A stretch of 64,000 nucleotides of DNA from M3007 sp046160345 (GCA_046160345.1 JBJXGO010000194.1:1-64000), one strand, 5' to 3'. Shown: positions 15,911 to 24,925, numbered from the stretch's first letter. Numbers and translations: made by a program. The notes: generated by a model from the sequence alone, not told the origin.

Positions 15911-17290
15911 TTATTCAGTAGGATCACCGCCAGTTGACCCCTCCGATGAATCCGGTTCCTCCCCGGCTTTTTTCTTTTTACCGGTTGATGGATGGCCGGT
16001 GAAATGCTTGAGCATAATGACCTCCCGTTGTGTAAGTTCTCTGAATTTGCCGCGTTCAAGGTCTTTTTTGGTCAAACCAGCAAAATAAAAGCGGTCGAGT
16101 TTAAATATCTCGTAGCCCAAGGTCTCAAATATCCGACGAACTACCCGGTTGCGTCCCGAACTAATCTCGAGTTCAACAATGTCGCGCTCCGGGTGGTCTT
16201 CTGAAAAACGAATCCAGTTTACTTCCATCAAGCCGTCTTCAAGTTCTACGCCCCGTTCAATATGTGCCAGGTCTTCCGGGGTAAGTCCGCGACGCAGGCC
16301 AACACGATATTGTTTTTGAACGGCGAAACTGGGGTGCGTGAGTTTTTGTGCCAGGTCGCCATCATTGGTGAGTAGCACCAAGCCCGTGGTATCGCGGTCC
16401 AGGCGGCCAACCGGAAAGATTCTTTCAGGAAAGCTGGAGTCCACAATGTCCACTACAGTAGTGCGCCCACGGTCATCGTCCATCGTGGTAATTACATTTT
16501 TGGGCTTGTTCAAAAGTACATATAACATACGCTCCTGTACTTTCATCAATTTGCTGTCGCAGATGACGATATCACCAGCCTTGATGCGGTAGTAGGGTTC
16601 TTTTTTTACCTCTCCGTTGACGGTTACCTTGCCAGCCTCTACATACTCTACGGCTTTTCGGCGCGAAGAAAGGCCGCAATGAGCCAGGTATTTGTTCAAC
16701 GGCATGCCTTCTCCGCTGGGAAGCGGGGGTTTTGGTTTGCGTTCAACATAAAAATCGTTGTTTTTTCTAAACGGCTTTTTACCAAAGTTGCCGCCGCCAT
16801 CCCGGCGTCGGTCAGGATTGTAGGGCCTTCGCTCGTAGCCACCTCCGCCTTGTCCGCTGCCCTGTTGGTTTCGGTCTTGCCAGGGCTTGCGCTCGTAGCC
16901 GCCGCCACCTTGTCCGCCGCCTTGCTGGTTTCGGTCCTGCCAGGGCTTGCGCTCGTAGCCGCCGCCACCTTGTCCGCCGCCCTGTTGGTTTCGGTCCTGC
17001 CAGGGCTTGCGCTCGTAGCCGCCGCCGCCTTGTCCGCCACCTTGCTGGTTTCGGTCTTGCCAGGGCTTGCGCTCGTAGCCGCCGCCCTGTCCGCCACCTT
17101 GCTGGTTTCGGTCTTGCCAGGGCTTGCGCTCGAAACCAGTTCCTTCACGACCTTTGTCAGGTCGTTCTACAGGTTTTTCTTCTTTTTCTGTAAATGGGTC
17201 ATCAAATGGTTCGGATTTTGCTCGCTCTTCCAGCGAGGAATCCAGGTCCGACTTAGAGAGGCGCGGACGGCGCTTTTTTTCTTCTTCCAT
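15911..17290 (-). CDS. rRNA pseudouridine synthase (RluB/RsuA family) with a repetitive Gly/Gln/Arg-rich N-terminal tail
   Basis: A 459-residue protein. The C-terminal ~260 residues are an ordinary RsuA/RluB-type enzyme: S4 domain (MPLNKYLAHCGLSSRRKAVE, VEAGKVTVNG), catalytic-Asp motif PVGRLDRDTTGLVLLTNDG, and ISSGRNRVVRRIFETLGY. They would isomerise a uridine in rRNA. The N-terminal ~190 residues are low-complexity: a charged start, then five near-identical 19-20-residue repeats of the form ERKPWQDRNQQGGGQGGGGY and a degenerate sixth, then a basic segment. Such RGG-like tails are common in Bacteroidota members of the family and probably bind RNA, but that is inferred. Terminator at 15869-15905. 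Confidence 0.93.
   Translation of the reverse strand: MEEEKKRRPRLSKSDLDSSLEERAKSEPFDDPFTEKEEKPVERPDKGREGTGFERKPWQDRNQQGGGQGGGYERKPWQDRNQQGGGQGGGGYERKPWQDRNQQGGGQGGGGYERKPWQDRNQQGGGQGGGGYERKPWQDRNQQGSGQGGGGYERRPYNPDRRRDGGGNFGKKPFRKNNDFYVERKPKPPLPSGEGMPLNKYLAHCGLSSRRKAVEYVEAGKVTVNGEVKKEPYYRIKAGDIVICDSKLMKVQERMLYVLLNKPKNVITTMDDDRGRTTVVDIVDSSFPERIFPVGRLDRDTTGLVLLTNDGDLAQKLTHPSFAVQKQYRVGLRRGLTPEDLAHIERGVELEDGLMEVNWIRFSEDHPERDIVELEISSGRNRVVRRIFETLGYEIFKLDRFYFAGLTKKDLERGKFRELTQREVIMLKHFTGHPSTGKKKKAGEEPDSSEGSTGGDPTE
16838..17133 (-). repeat. In-gene tandem repeat, ~60 bp x 5
   Basis: Five consecutive near-identical units of 57-60 bp encode the ERKPWQDRNQQ-type repeats. Units differ by a few synonymous changes and one lacks a Gly codon, which fits expansion by slippage or unequal recombination. 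Confidence 0.9.
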
Positions 17291-17393
17291 TGAAAGCGGT
17301 ATGTTAATTGGTATTGAAGTACTACAGTATCTATTTGCTGCAAATTTCCGTTTTTTCCCTGTAATCGTTGTAGAGAATGTGTTTTATTTTAAG

Positions 17394-20300
17394 CTAATGT
17401 TCTCTTTCCAATTCTTCAAGACGAACTTTATAAATGTGCTGAGGTGTGCGGGCGTACATGGCTTTATAAAGGGCCAAAGCCCGCAAATGATGCGGAGTGG
17501 GGTTGTCGGCTACCCGGCGGAGTTCGAAATGAACGGCAGCTTCTTCCCGCTCGGTGCGTGCAAGGCTCAGTAATTGATTGAGTTGGCGCATTGCTTCAAT
17601 CCGATTGCCTTCGTTGATAATTACCTGGGCGCGGAGGATGTTGGCGCCAAAGGTAAGTTCAGCATTGCCCAAGGCAAGGGCGATGTCACGGCCTTCCTCA
17701 ACATATTGACGTGCGGCAGACACTTCTCCGGCGTGAACGTGCACAAGGCCTTTTTCAATGAGTGAATAGCCCAGGACCAGCCGGTTGCCCATTTCACGGG
17801 CATGGTCTATGGCTTCGTTATAATATTTAATACTGCGAAGGTAATCGCCTTTATAAAACCAGGTGTCCCCCAAGGTGTTAAGTGCTTTGGCGATACCTTT
17901 TTTGTAATTGAGTTCGCGACTGAGGGCAAGGTTTTGTTCCAAATATTCAATGGCAGGGTCGAAATCGCCCATTACGGAAAGCAGGTCGCCAATTAGGCCA
18001 CAAGCAATAGCCAGACCTTGTTTGTCGCCCAATTCGCGCACTAGTTGGAGGTCGCGCTCAAAATTCTGCATGGCTTTGGTGTAATCTCCTTTTCTTTCCC
18101 ATACCGAGCCGATGGAGCCAATGCAAATGGTCATAATTAGTTTGTTGCCCAGTTCTTCCGACAAGGCGAGACCGCGTTCGAGGCAAAGCAAGGCAGAGTC
18201 CAGCGAACCTTTTTCCAGATTGATAATGCCGAGGTTGGTATAAAGTGTAGTTAGGCCCTGCTTGTCGGTGGTTCGTTGGGCAATGTCCAATTGTTCTTCC
18301 AGCCAACGGATTCCTTCATCGTAATGGCCTTGGTTCATATAAATTAGCCCCAAATTGGCCACAATAGCCGCATTTTCTGCCTCGCGGTTGTTGGCTCTGT
18401 TTATCTCAATGGCTTTTGCAAACCAGCTTTTTGCCGATTCATAGCTACCCTGCCGAAAAAAAAGTGTGCCGAGGTTGCCATAAGTTTTGGCGGTGCCTAT
18501 TTGGTCTTTGGCAAAATCAAAAAACGTGGAAGCCACGTCCAGATGCTTCTTGGCTTCTACATAATCACCCCTAAGCATCCTTAACTGGCCCAGCCGACGG
18601 TTGGCTCGTCCGATGAGCAGCCAATCGCTCAGGCTTTGGGCCCGTTTTAGCGCTATGCGGTAATCCTTTTCTGCCTCTTCCCATTGGCCTATCAGTTCAT
18701 GTACCGAACCTTTGCGCAAAAGCAGGCGGACGCTTTTTTTGGTTTCTTTTTCCTTACTGAGGATATTAACGATCAACTTTTCATAAAACTGCAAAGATTG
18801 CCGGTTTTGAAAGTTCCGTTGGGCGTAGCGAGCGGCTTTTTCAAGATATTTGTTGGTTTTTTTCTCTTCTTCGGCTTCTTCATAGTGAAAAGCCAGGTCC
18901 ACAAACCGCTCCTCAGAATTAGGGTAGAGTTGTTCAATTGCTTCTGCAATAAGTTGATGCAATTCACGCAGCCGGGTGCGCAATTGCATATCGTAGGCCG
19001 CTTCGCGAAGCAGGGAGTGTCGGAAAATATACCGCAGTTCGTTCATGGCGTACCACACTTGCCATTTCTCTGCAGTTTGTATTTGTTCTCGCAGTATCAG
19101 CTCAAGATCGCCGTTGCGTCGGATAAAATCCTCCTGCCGTGCCATTACTGCTGACAGGACCGGCAATTCAAACTCGCGCCCGATCACGGCTGCTGCTTTC
19201 ACGGTTTCTTTTACGAGTCCACTCAAACGGTCAATCCGTGCCATCATGATCTCCTTCACGGAATCGGCAATCTGGAGGTCTTCGTTTTTGAGTTGCAGCA
19301 CCCCTTCGTCGGTGGCCTTCAAAAGATCAGCCTCTCGGAAATACTCCGCCATTTGCTCAACGTAAAAGGGGTTTCCCTGGGTCATGCGATGAAGCAGCTC
19401 ATAGAGGTCAGGGTGCAGGGTGTTGCCCAATCGCGCCTCTGCAAATGCTCTTAAATCATCGTTTTGGAGGAAATTCAAATCAACTTCACAGAATTGGGCC
19501 TCAATTTCTTCCAACAGGTTTTTCTTGAAAAGGTAGTTTTTGGTGCCATCATCTTCGTAGCGGCTCGTGACCAGAAACATCAAAGGATAGCTTTGTGCCC
19601 GTCGGGCGAACTGAGCCAGGAATTCGCGGCTCATTTCGTCGTACCAATGCCCGTCTTCCAATTCGATCACGACGGGTTGAAGCAGCGATTCGGCGATAAA
19701 AAGGTTGGCCATGCCAGCAAGCGCATTTTGATAGCGCCCACGTGCGTCGAGCTGCTCCCACAAAGCGCCTGGATATATGATGCCCAACATAGCGGCCAAA
19801 ACGCTTTGGGTGCGCGCTATTTCACGGCGTACGGCATCGGCTTCAGGATGTGGATTTTCTGTAAGCTCGTACTGAAGTTCGAGAAAATTTTGTTCGAAAA
19901 GTTCTTTGTTGCGTTCGGGAGTGTTTTCAGGGCTTTGGTCAAAATAATTTTTGAGGAAATAGATAAAAGGGTTGAACGGTTTGCGCAAAATCTGGTCGCT
20001 GGAACAACTAAACCAGCTAACTGCCATGGTATCTCGCAAGCGGCGACGCAATTCATAGCTCAACCGGCTTTTTCCGATCCCAGCTTCGCCGAAAATGTAG
20101 GCCATGCCAGCGAATTTGTTTTCGTGGAGTGGACTGGCAAAATTAAAAAGCCGCTCCAAATCCTTTTCCCGGCCAAAGCAATCGCCAGAAAAACTGGCTT
20201 TTCCAGCCAAATTTCGACCAGTGAGGATGTAGGTCGGCAATTTATTTTCAAACCCTTTAAAATCGCCATCGCCCCGGTAACTGAACTTGAAGTTTCGATT

Positions 20301-21449
20301 GCGAGAAACATTTTCATCGGTCAACACTTCGCCCCAATCTGCCTGCATCATCAATCGGGCGCCCAAGTTCACCCGCGCACCAACTGCAGCATATTGACAT
20401 CGTTCCGAGCTTCCAATTACGCCGGTAAATGCTTGTCCGGAAGCCATGCCGACACGAAATCTGGCGCCTGTGAGCTCGGTCAGCATAGAAAGGTCTTCTC
20501 GTACCGCAGCTACAAATTCGAGGGCGCGTTCTGTATTGTTTTCAAACGCTATGGGTGCACCAAACAGACAAAACATCACCCCGCCTTTGTCCCCAAAATC
20601 TATCTCCTTAAAGTATCCACCAAAATTTTGGCTTTGGTTAAGCACAATAGAGGAGAAATGGTCTAAGGATTCGTGAGAGCGCACCCCATCGAAGGAAATA
20701 AATACGCTCACCACGTTTCGGAACTCGCCAATCTGTTGGTCTTCAAACACTTCTCTGGGTAAAAATTCAGCGATAATGCTAGATTCCGGATTGGGAAGTT
20801 TTATTGCTTTTGTCTTGTCGTCCTTCTGAATTTGTTCTGGTTCCAGATTGAGTTTAAAAAAGCCCTTGCCCAGGTCAACCGCTTCAAAAACCTTGGGATC
20901 GAGCAGTCGTAGGAACTGCGTATCTGCCACAAGTTCCAGGCTGTTTGCTTTGGTCTGGGCTTCTGCGCAGCTGTCGATCGGATCGCCTTGAAAATAATAA
21001 GCTTTTCGGAGTTGGCCAACGATGCCCCATTCAACCGCCCCAACTGAAAGGCCGATTTTTATACCAATTTTGTGCTCAGAAAGATACGAATCGGCACTTT
21101 TCTGATCCTGTGAAAAACGAGAAAGGATAATTTGGGCGGAGGCCAAAACTCCTTGCAAGGCCGCCCCTGAATGTCCATCGGGCGGATTCGGAAATATGGC
21201 AGTGAAACTATCACCGGCAAAATAGGGGATAAAGCCTCCCTGTTGGTACACCAACTCCACCGTGGGGTGAAAAATATGGTTGAGAATATCTGAAAGTTCC
21301 TCTGCGCCCGTTGGGCCTTTTGCCATGAGCGATTCCGTTAGCCGCGTGAAGCCGCTAAGATCAACGAACATCGTGCAGGCCTGAAGGCGGCCGAGCAAGA
21401 TGCCGTTTCGGAAGTTCTCCTGAATGAAATGTGGCAAAAAGTGTTTCAA
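17394..21449 (-). CDS. Tandem class III nucleotidyl cyclase domains - AAA/NTPase - TPR protein (soluble-adenylyl-cyclase-like architecture)
   Basis: A 1351-residue protein. Two cyclase-homology domains come first: C1 (~20-180; ACTMFVDLSGFTRLTESL with one metal Asp, GGFIPYFAGDSFTAIFP with the second) and C2 (~235-410; VVSVFISFDGVRSHES, FRVGMASGQAFTGVIGSSER, QYAAVGARVNLGARLM). C2 looks degenerate at the metal site. A STAND-type ATPase follows (P-loop FGEAGIGKSRLSYEL, ~440-720), then about ten TPR-like repeats (~880-1310; NLGTLFFRQGSYESAKSWF, NLGLIYMNQGHYDEGIRW). This is the domain order of mammalian soluble adenylyl cyclase. It would be a cytoplasmic cAMP/cGMP source or a signalling scaffold. 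It follows the DUF6089 gene by 34 nt on the same strand. Confidence 0.9.
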   Translation of the reverse strand: MKHFLPHFIQENFRNGILLGRLQACTMFVDLSGFTRLTESLMAKGPTGAEELSDILNHIFHPTVELVYQQGGFIPYFAGDSFTAIFPNPPDGHSGAALQGVLASAQIILSRFSQDQKSADSYLSEHKIGIKIGLSVGAVEWGIVGQLRKAYYFQGDPIDSCAEAQTKANSLELVADTQFLRLLDPKVFEAVDLGKGFFKLNLEPEQIQKDDKTKAIKLPNPESSIIAEFLPREVFEDQQIGEFRNVVSVFISFDGVRSHESLDHFSSIVLNQSQNFGGYFKEIDFGDKGGVMFCLFGAPIAFENNTERALEFVAAVREDLSMLTELTGARFRVGMASGQAFTGVIGSSERCQYAAVGARVNLGARLMMQADWGEVLTDENVSRNRNFKFSYRGDGDFKGFENKLPTYILTGRNLAGKASFSGDCFGREKDLERLFNFASPLHENKFAGMAYIFGEAGIGKSRLSYELRRRLRDTMAVSWFSCSSDQILRKPFNPFIYFLKNYFDQSPENTPERNKELFEQNFLELQYELTENPHPEADAVRREIARTQSVLAAMLGIIYPGALWEQLDARGRYQNALAGMANLFIAESLLQPVVIELEDGHWYDEMSREFLAQFARRAQSYPLMFLVTSRYEDDGTKNYLFKKNLLEEIEAQFCEVDLNFLQNDDLRAFAEARLGNTLHPDLYELLHRMTQGNPFYVEQMAEYFREADLLKATDEGVLQLKNEDLQIADSVKEIMMARIDRLSGLVKETVKAAAVIGREFELPVLSAVMARQEDFIRRNGDLELILREQIQTAEKWQVWYAMNELRYIFRHSLLREAAYDMQLRTRLRELHQLIAEAIEQLYPNSEERFVDLAFHYEEAEEEKKTNKYLEKAARYAQRNFQNRQSLQFYEKLIVNILSKEKETKKSVRLLLRKGSVHELIGQWEEAEKDYRIALKRAQSLSDWLLIGRANRRLGQLRMLRGDYVEAKKHLDVASTFFDFAKDQIGTAKTYGNLGTLFFRQGSYESAKSWFAKAIEINRANNREAENAAIVANLGLIYMNQGHYDEGIRWLEEQLDIAQRTTDKQGLTTLYTNLGIINLEKGSLDSALLCLERGLALSEELGNKLIMTICIGSIGSVWERKGDYTKAMQNFERDLQLVRELGDKQGLAIACGLIGDLLSVMGDFDPAIEYLEQNLALSRELNYKKGIAKALNTLGDTWFYKGDYLRSIKYYNEAIDHAREMGNRLVLGYSLIEKGLVHVHAGEVSAARQYVEEGRDIALALGNAELTFGANILRAQVIINEGNRIEAMRQLNQLLSLARTEREEAAVHFELRRVADNPTPHHLRALALYKAMYARTPQHIYKVRLEELEREH

Positions 21450-21483
21450 GGCAATTTGTTTGATGTGGTCAATGCAGCCAGAT

Positions 21484-22305
21484 TTATCTCGTTATTCCCG
21501 GGCAACGAATGCTGCCAAAATAATAATTAAGTCCAATCCCGATTGTGGCATAGGCATCATTGTTTTTTCCATTGCCACGCTGTCTTCCAGGAAGTCCGAT
21601 TGGAGGCTCTCCTGAACGGTCGGCAAATGCAGCCGCAATGTCGCCGCGTTGTGCCCGGATGTCCCGGATATCAGCATAGGTGCCATGTACATCATCAAGA
21701 TAGTCGGTAAAGATTTTCCGTCCGCTTAGGGTGATGTCGAGGCTCCAGCGATATGAAAGATCGACTTTGAAACCTATGCCATAGGAGAAAGCGCCTTGGG
21801 CAGTATTATATTCCTCGCCTTGAAACTGACCCTCTGTTCCCAATTCCCGCAGTTTGTACACCGTGCCGTCAAGTTCAGCCTTGGGGTTGAACCAAAAAAA
21901 AGCGGGACCAGCAAACATATAGGGCGTAAAGAAATAATCCCGGTGGCCGTGCACGTAAGGGAAAAAATTGAACTCAAATTGAGCGGTGGCGTCCACGATG
22001 GTGCTCCAAAAATGTAGGTTTCTGCGCCTTTCGTAAATGTTTTTGGAATCAGAGTCGTAAGCGCTGATTTTGCCCGCATTGAGACCAAAGCGCAATGCAA
22101 GCCGATCATTGAGATTGTAGCGGCCGCCAGCTCCACCTGCAAGATGGAGCCGATTGAGTCGGAAGTTGGTATTCAAATCGCCAAAATAATTAGAAGCGCC
22201 AAGCCAGCCGCCCACTTCCCAACCACGCATTTGGGCAAAAGTTGTTTGACTTGTCAATACAAGGCTACCTATTAGCAGCGCACAAAATCGCATTTGTTTG
22301 TTCAT
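21484..22305 (-). CDS. DUF6089-type outer-membrane beta-barrel protein
   Basis: A 273-residue protein. The start at 22305 (MNKQMRFCALLIGSLVLTSQ) gives a signal peptide ending TTFAQ. The mature N-terminus GWEVGGWLGASNYFGDLNT and later FEFNFFPYVHG, YFFTPYMFAGPAFFWFNPKA, FSYGIGFKVDLSYRWSLDI and a C-terminal IGIGLNYYF are typical of the DUF6089 family of Bacteroidota barrels. Its role is unknown. It is the first gene before the cyclase/AAA/TPR gene and is preceded by a TACTTTTG -7 box. Confidence 0.87.
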   Translation of the reverse strand: MNKQMRFCALLIGSLVLTSQTTFAQMRGWEVGGWLGASNYFGDLNTNFRLNRLHLAGGAGGRYNLNDRLALRFGLNAGKISAYDSDSKNIYERRRNLHFWSTIVDATAQFEFNFFPYVHGHRDYFFTPYMFAGPAFFWFNPKAELDGTVYKLRELGTEGQFQGEEYNTAQGAFSYGIGFKVDLSYRWSLDITLSGRKIFTDYLDDVHGTYADIRDIRAQRGDIAAAFADRSGEPPIGLPGRQRGNGKNNDAYATIGIGLNYYFGSIRCPGITR

Positions 22306-22371
22306 GTAAATCGAAATTTTTGGATTTTGGATTTGGACGAGTTTAAGTGTGAAATGGATGCCTTCATGGCG

Positions 22372-22379
22372 CAAAAGTA
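22372..22379 (-). promoter_or_regulatory. Putative -7 box for the DUF6089-cyclase unit
   Basis: The minus strand reads TACTTTTG, matching TAnnTTTG, about 66 nt before the start codon at 22305. No TTG at the expected -33 distance. Confidence 0.4.
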
Positions 22380-22455
22380 AGCCGATTTTTGTCGCATCCC
22401 TGCATTTTTCAGCCGTTCCCGCCAAAAACGTGCCGAATGGGAATATGGTATGGCC

Positions 22456-23436
22456 TTAATACACCAATCCTATTTTCTCCCGGATGTTATCCAAAGTTTC
22501 TGCGAGGTCAAGCGTGAAGTCGAGGGGGACGGTTTCGCTTTCCAGCATTTGATTTTCAATACATTGCATTACATGGGCGGCTTCGTAAACATAGCCTCTG
22601 CCTTCATATGGAATATCTAGGTCTCGGAAGGTTTCGGTTCTGCCCTCATATTGTGAAATGGTTATTTTTTTTGTGTGGTGCCAACGTGGATGTAACATAA
22701 TAGTGCCCTTTGTACCATATAAATGTGCTGTAAGCGATGTATTTGCTGCTATGGTTGAGTGACACATCGCAAGCTGCCCATTTGGATATTGAAAGGTAAA
22801 GGCACAAGACTCGTCCACATCGGTGGAAGTAAAACTGGCAGCGGCGCAAATATTTTCGGCCTCGGGCTTTCCAAAAAAAGAGAGCGCGAGCAAAGCCGGG
22901 TAAATTCCCAAATCCAACAAAGATCCCGCCCCTAAACTTTTGTTGAAGACCCTTGAAGCCGGATCAAAGGGCATTTTAAATCCGAAATCAGCCTTGATGG
23001 TATGCAGGTCTCCAATTTCGCCTTGCTGTACCAGTTGAAAGGCCTGTTCAAAAGCGGGTATAAACCTCGTCCAGAGGGCCTCCATCAGAAAAACCCGGTT
23101 TCGTCGGGCAGCGGATACCATACGCCTTGCCTCGCCATAGTTCATGGCAAAAGGCTTTTCACAAAGCACCGGAAGCCCGTTTTCAAGACAGAGGAGGGCG
23201 TTTTCGCAGTGAAACGGGTGTGGAGTGGCCACATATACCACGTCCAGACCCGGGCAATGGATGAGGTCTTCGTAGTGGCTAAAAAAATGGGTGGCACCAA
23301 ATTCAGCAGAAAATTCCTGTGCGCGCTCAAACGAAGTGGAGGCTACTGCGTGCAGCCGGGCGTTGGGCAGCCGCCTCAGGTCGTCGGCAAATTGCCGGGC
23401 TATTTTTCCAAGTCCGATGATTCCCCAGTTGGTCAT
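22456..23436 (-). CDS. Gfo/Idh/MocA-family NAD(P)-dependent oxidoreductase
   Basis: A 326-residue protein with an N-terminal Rossmann fold (NWGIIGLGKIARQFADDL), the family motif CEKPFAMNYGEA (catalytic Lys), VYVATPHPFHCENAL and a C-terminal substrate domain (GAGSLLDLGIYPALLALSFF). The family oxidises or reduces sugars, inositols or trans-dihydrodiols; this one most resembles the short dihydrodiol-dehydrogenase-like members. The substrate cannot be named. The start codon directly abuts the heptamer array 23438-23517, which therefore lies in the upstream control region or leader. Confidence 0.92.
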   Translation of the reverse strand: MTNWGIIGLGKIARQFADDLRRLPNARLHAVASTSFERAQEFSAEFGATHFFSHYEDLIHCPGLDVVYVATPHPFHCENALLCLENGLPVLCEKPFAMNYGEARRMVSAARRNRVFLMEALWTRFIPAFEQAFQLVQQGEIGDLHTIKADFGFKMPFDPASRVFNKSLGAGSLLDLGIYPALLALSFFGKPEAENICAAASFTSTDVDESCAFTFQYPNGQLAMCHSTIAANTSLTAHLYGTKGTIMLHPRWHHTKKITISQYEGRTETFRDLDIPYEGRGYVYEAAHVMQCIENQMLESETVPLDFTLDLAETLDNIREKIGLVY

Positions 23437-23437
23437 G

Positions 23438-23517
23438 GTTATTGGTTGACTGGTTATTGGTTATTGGTTGACTGGTTATTGGTTAAGTGGTTAAGTGGTT
23501 AAGTGGTTAAGTGGTAA
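23438..23517. repeat. Heptamer-repeat array (TTGGTTA/GGTTAAG type), direct only
   Basis: The stretch consists of repeated GGTTATT, GGTTGAC(T) and, at the right end, five GGTTAAG(T)-type heptamers. Unlike the arrays at 13914 and 56034 it has no complementary arm. It begins 2 nt upstream of the oxidoreductase start codon. Confidence 0.85.
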
Positions 23518-23644
23518 CAGACCTACAAAGGTCGGGGATTGTGCCAAATGTCGCGGCACAAACAAGTTTTGTTGTTTTTGTGCGGTATTTTTTAATGGGC
23601 CTTTGGCTTATTTGCACCTTTGTCCTTTCAAAACTCAAAACGAT

Positions 23645-24031
23645 ATGATCCGCTCTTATTTTCCTTTTGCACTTCGGCTGATTGCTGCGGCCATTCTTGC
23701 CCAAACCCTGTTTTTTAAATTTTCCGGCGCGGAAGAAAGTGTCTGGATATTCCAACAACTGGGGGTCGAGCCCTGGGGCCGCATTGGAAGTGGTATAGCA
23801 GAATTGGTTTGTGCGATACTTTTGATCATGCCTAAAACGGCCTGGATGGGAGCTTTGGGAGGACTGGGCGTAATAAGCGGCGCCCTGGTTTCGCATCTTT
23901 TCATTTTAGGTATTGAGGTACAAGGTGATGGCGGACTTTTGTTTGCGTTGGCTCTGGTTGTGTTTATTTGTTGTGCCATCACGCTTTGGCTGCGGCGGAT
24001 GGAAATTAAGGCGTTTTTTAAGATTTCTTGA
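23645..24031 (+). CDS. DoxX-family membrane protein
   Basis: A 128-residue protein with four transmembrane helices and the DoxX signature: ALRLIAAAILAQTLFFKFSG, WGRIGSGIAELVCAILLIMP, ALGGLGVISGALVSHLFILG. DoxX-like proteins are small inner-membrane proteins tied to redox or detoxification functions in some species; the role here is unknown. The ATG at 23645 was chosen because it starts at the first hydrophobic helix and the upstream frame runs through repeats. Its last 14 nt overlap the 3' end of the convergent carbonic-anhydrase-like gene. Confidence 0.85.
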   Translation: MIRSYFPFALRLIAAAILAQTLFFKFSGAEESVWIFQQLGVEPWGRIGSGIAELVCAILLIMPKTAWMGALGGLGVISGALVSHLFILGIEVQGDGGLLFALALVVFICCAITLWLRRMEIKAFFKIS

Positions 24032-24536
24032 ACCAGGAAGCGTAAAAAACATAGTTGTTTGCAATCCGCTCAATCTGGCCTTTGAACAATTCTGGCGTTA
24101 GTTCCTTGACGCGACGAGCTGGAACACCTGCGTACACGCCGCCTGCATGACACACGGTGTTTTCCAGCACTACTGCCCCGGCAGCAATGAGGCAATTTTC
24201 TTCCACAACAGCCTGATCCATAATGATGGCGCCCATTCCCACCAGAACATTATCCTGAAGTGTGCAACCGTGCACTAAGGCCCGATGCCCGATACTGACA
24301 TTGCTGCCAATGGTGGTACCACATTTTTGATAGGTGCCATGCAGAATAGCGCCATCCTGGATGTTTACCTTGTTGCCTATTCGGATAAAATTCACATCGC
24401 CGCGTACAATGGCTTGAAACCATACCGAGCATTCGTCGCCCAATATTACGTCACCAATGATTGTGGCATTTTCAGCGAGAAAACAGTCGGCGCCAAATTG
24501 TGGCGTGAATTCGCGACAAGGGAGTATGAGAGCCAT
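24018..24536 (-). CDS. Gamma-class carbonic anhydrase-like protein (left-handed beta-helix)
   Basis: A 172-residue hexapeptide-repeat protein: LAENATIIGDVILGDECSVW, RGDVNFIRIGNKVNIQDGA, VSIGHRALVHGCTLQDNVLV, MGAIIMDQAVVEENCLIAAG. The conserved histidines (ILHGTY, GHRALVHGC) that bind zinc in gamma-carbonic anhydrases are present. The family (CamH/YrdA/PaaY) includes active enzymes and proteins of unknown activity. It is the last gene of the SH3-VanZ-gammaCA unit (3-nt gap to VanZ). Confidence 0.92.
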   Translation of the reverse strand: MALILPCREFTPQFGADCFLAENATIIGDVILGDECSVWFQAIVRGDVNFIRIGNKVNIQDGAILHGTYQKCGTTIGSNVSIGHRALVHGCTLQDNVLVGMGAIIMDQAVVEENCLIAAGAVVLENTVCHAGGVYAGVPARRVKELTPELFKGQIERIANNYVFYASWFKKS

Positions 24537-24539
24537 TAT

Positions 24540-24920
24540 TTACGGTTTATGCTGGACAGGTTGTGTGCGCTTTGAATAAATGGCAATCGCAATTGCAGCC
24601 AAAAAAGACCCCGAGGCATTGGCCAGCATGTCATCAATTTCAAAAAATCTGTTGGGAAAAAACCAGCCTTGAATCCCTTCCATCAAAGCGCCATAAAGAG
24701 TTGACACACAAAAAAGTAGAAACAGATCCATGTTGGTTATTGCCCGTTTTTTTGTTCCCCATACTCCCCATGCCAGGCACCCTACAAGTACCGCATAAGC
24801 GCCCGCGTGTGCCAGTTTATCAGCTGAAAAAAGTTCATATTTGGGCAACTTAACAGAGGGACTTATGGATAAAGCAGTGATAAATACCAGCCAAATTAAA
24901 GTGGGCAAGAAGGATTTCAT
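24540..24920 (-). CDS. VanZ-like family membrane protein
   Basis: A 126-residue protein with four transmembrane helices. LIWLVFITALSISPS, ADKLAHAGAYAVLVGCLAW (the KxxH.xxY/F motif of VanZ-like proteins), YGALMEGIQGWF (E-x-x-Q) and DMLANASGSFLAAIAIA are diagnostic. VanZ of enterococci gives low-level teicoplanin resistance; most bacterial homologues have unknown roles in the envelope. It sits 5 nt after the SH3 gene and 3 nt before the gamma-CA gene. Confidence 0.9.
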   Translation of the reverse strand: MKSFLPTLIWLVFITALSISPSVKLPKYELFSADKLAHAGAYAVLVGCLAWGVWGTKKRAITNMDLFLLFCVSTLYGALMEGIQGWFFPNRFFEIDDMLANASGSFLAAIAIAIYSKRTQPVQHKP

Positions 24921-24925
24921 CGCGT

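Noticed and set aside
16679..17293. Hydrophobic repeat frame antisense to the pseudouridine synthase repeats
   Set aside because: The Ala/Leu/Val repeats are the complement of the Gly/Arg/Gln repeats; not an independent gene.
19464..20666. 400-residue open frame antisense to the cyclase/ATPase gene
   Set aside because: The opposite strand carries clear cyclase and P-loop motifs; this frame shows no recognisable domain and is explained by codon bias of the sense gene.
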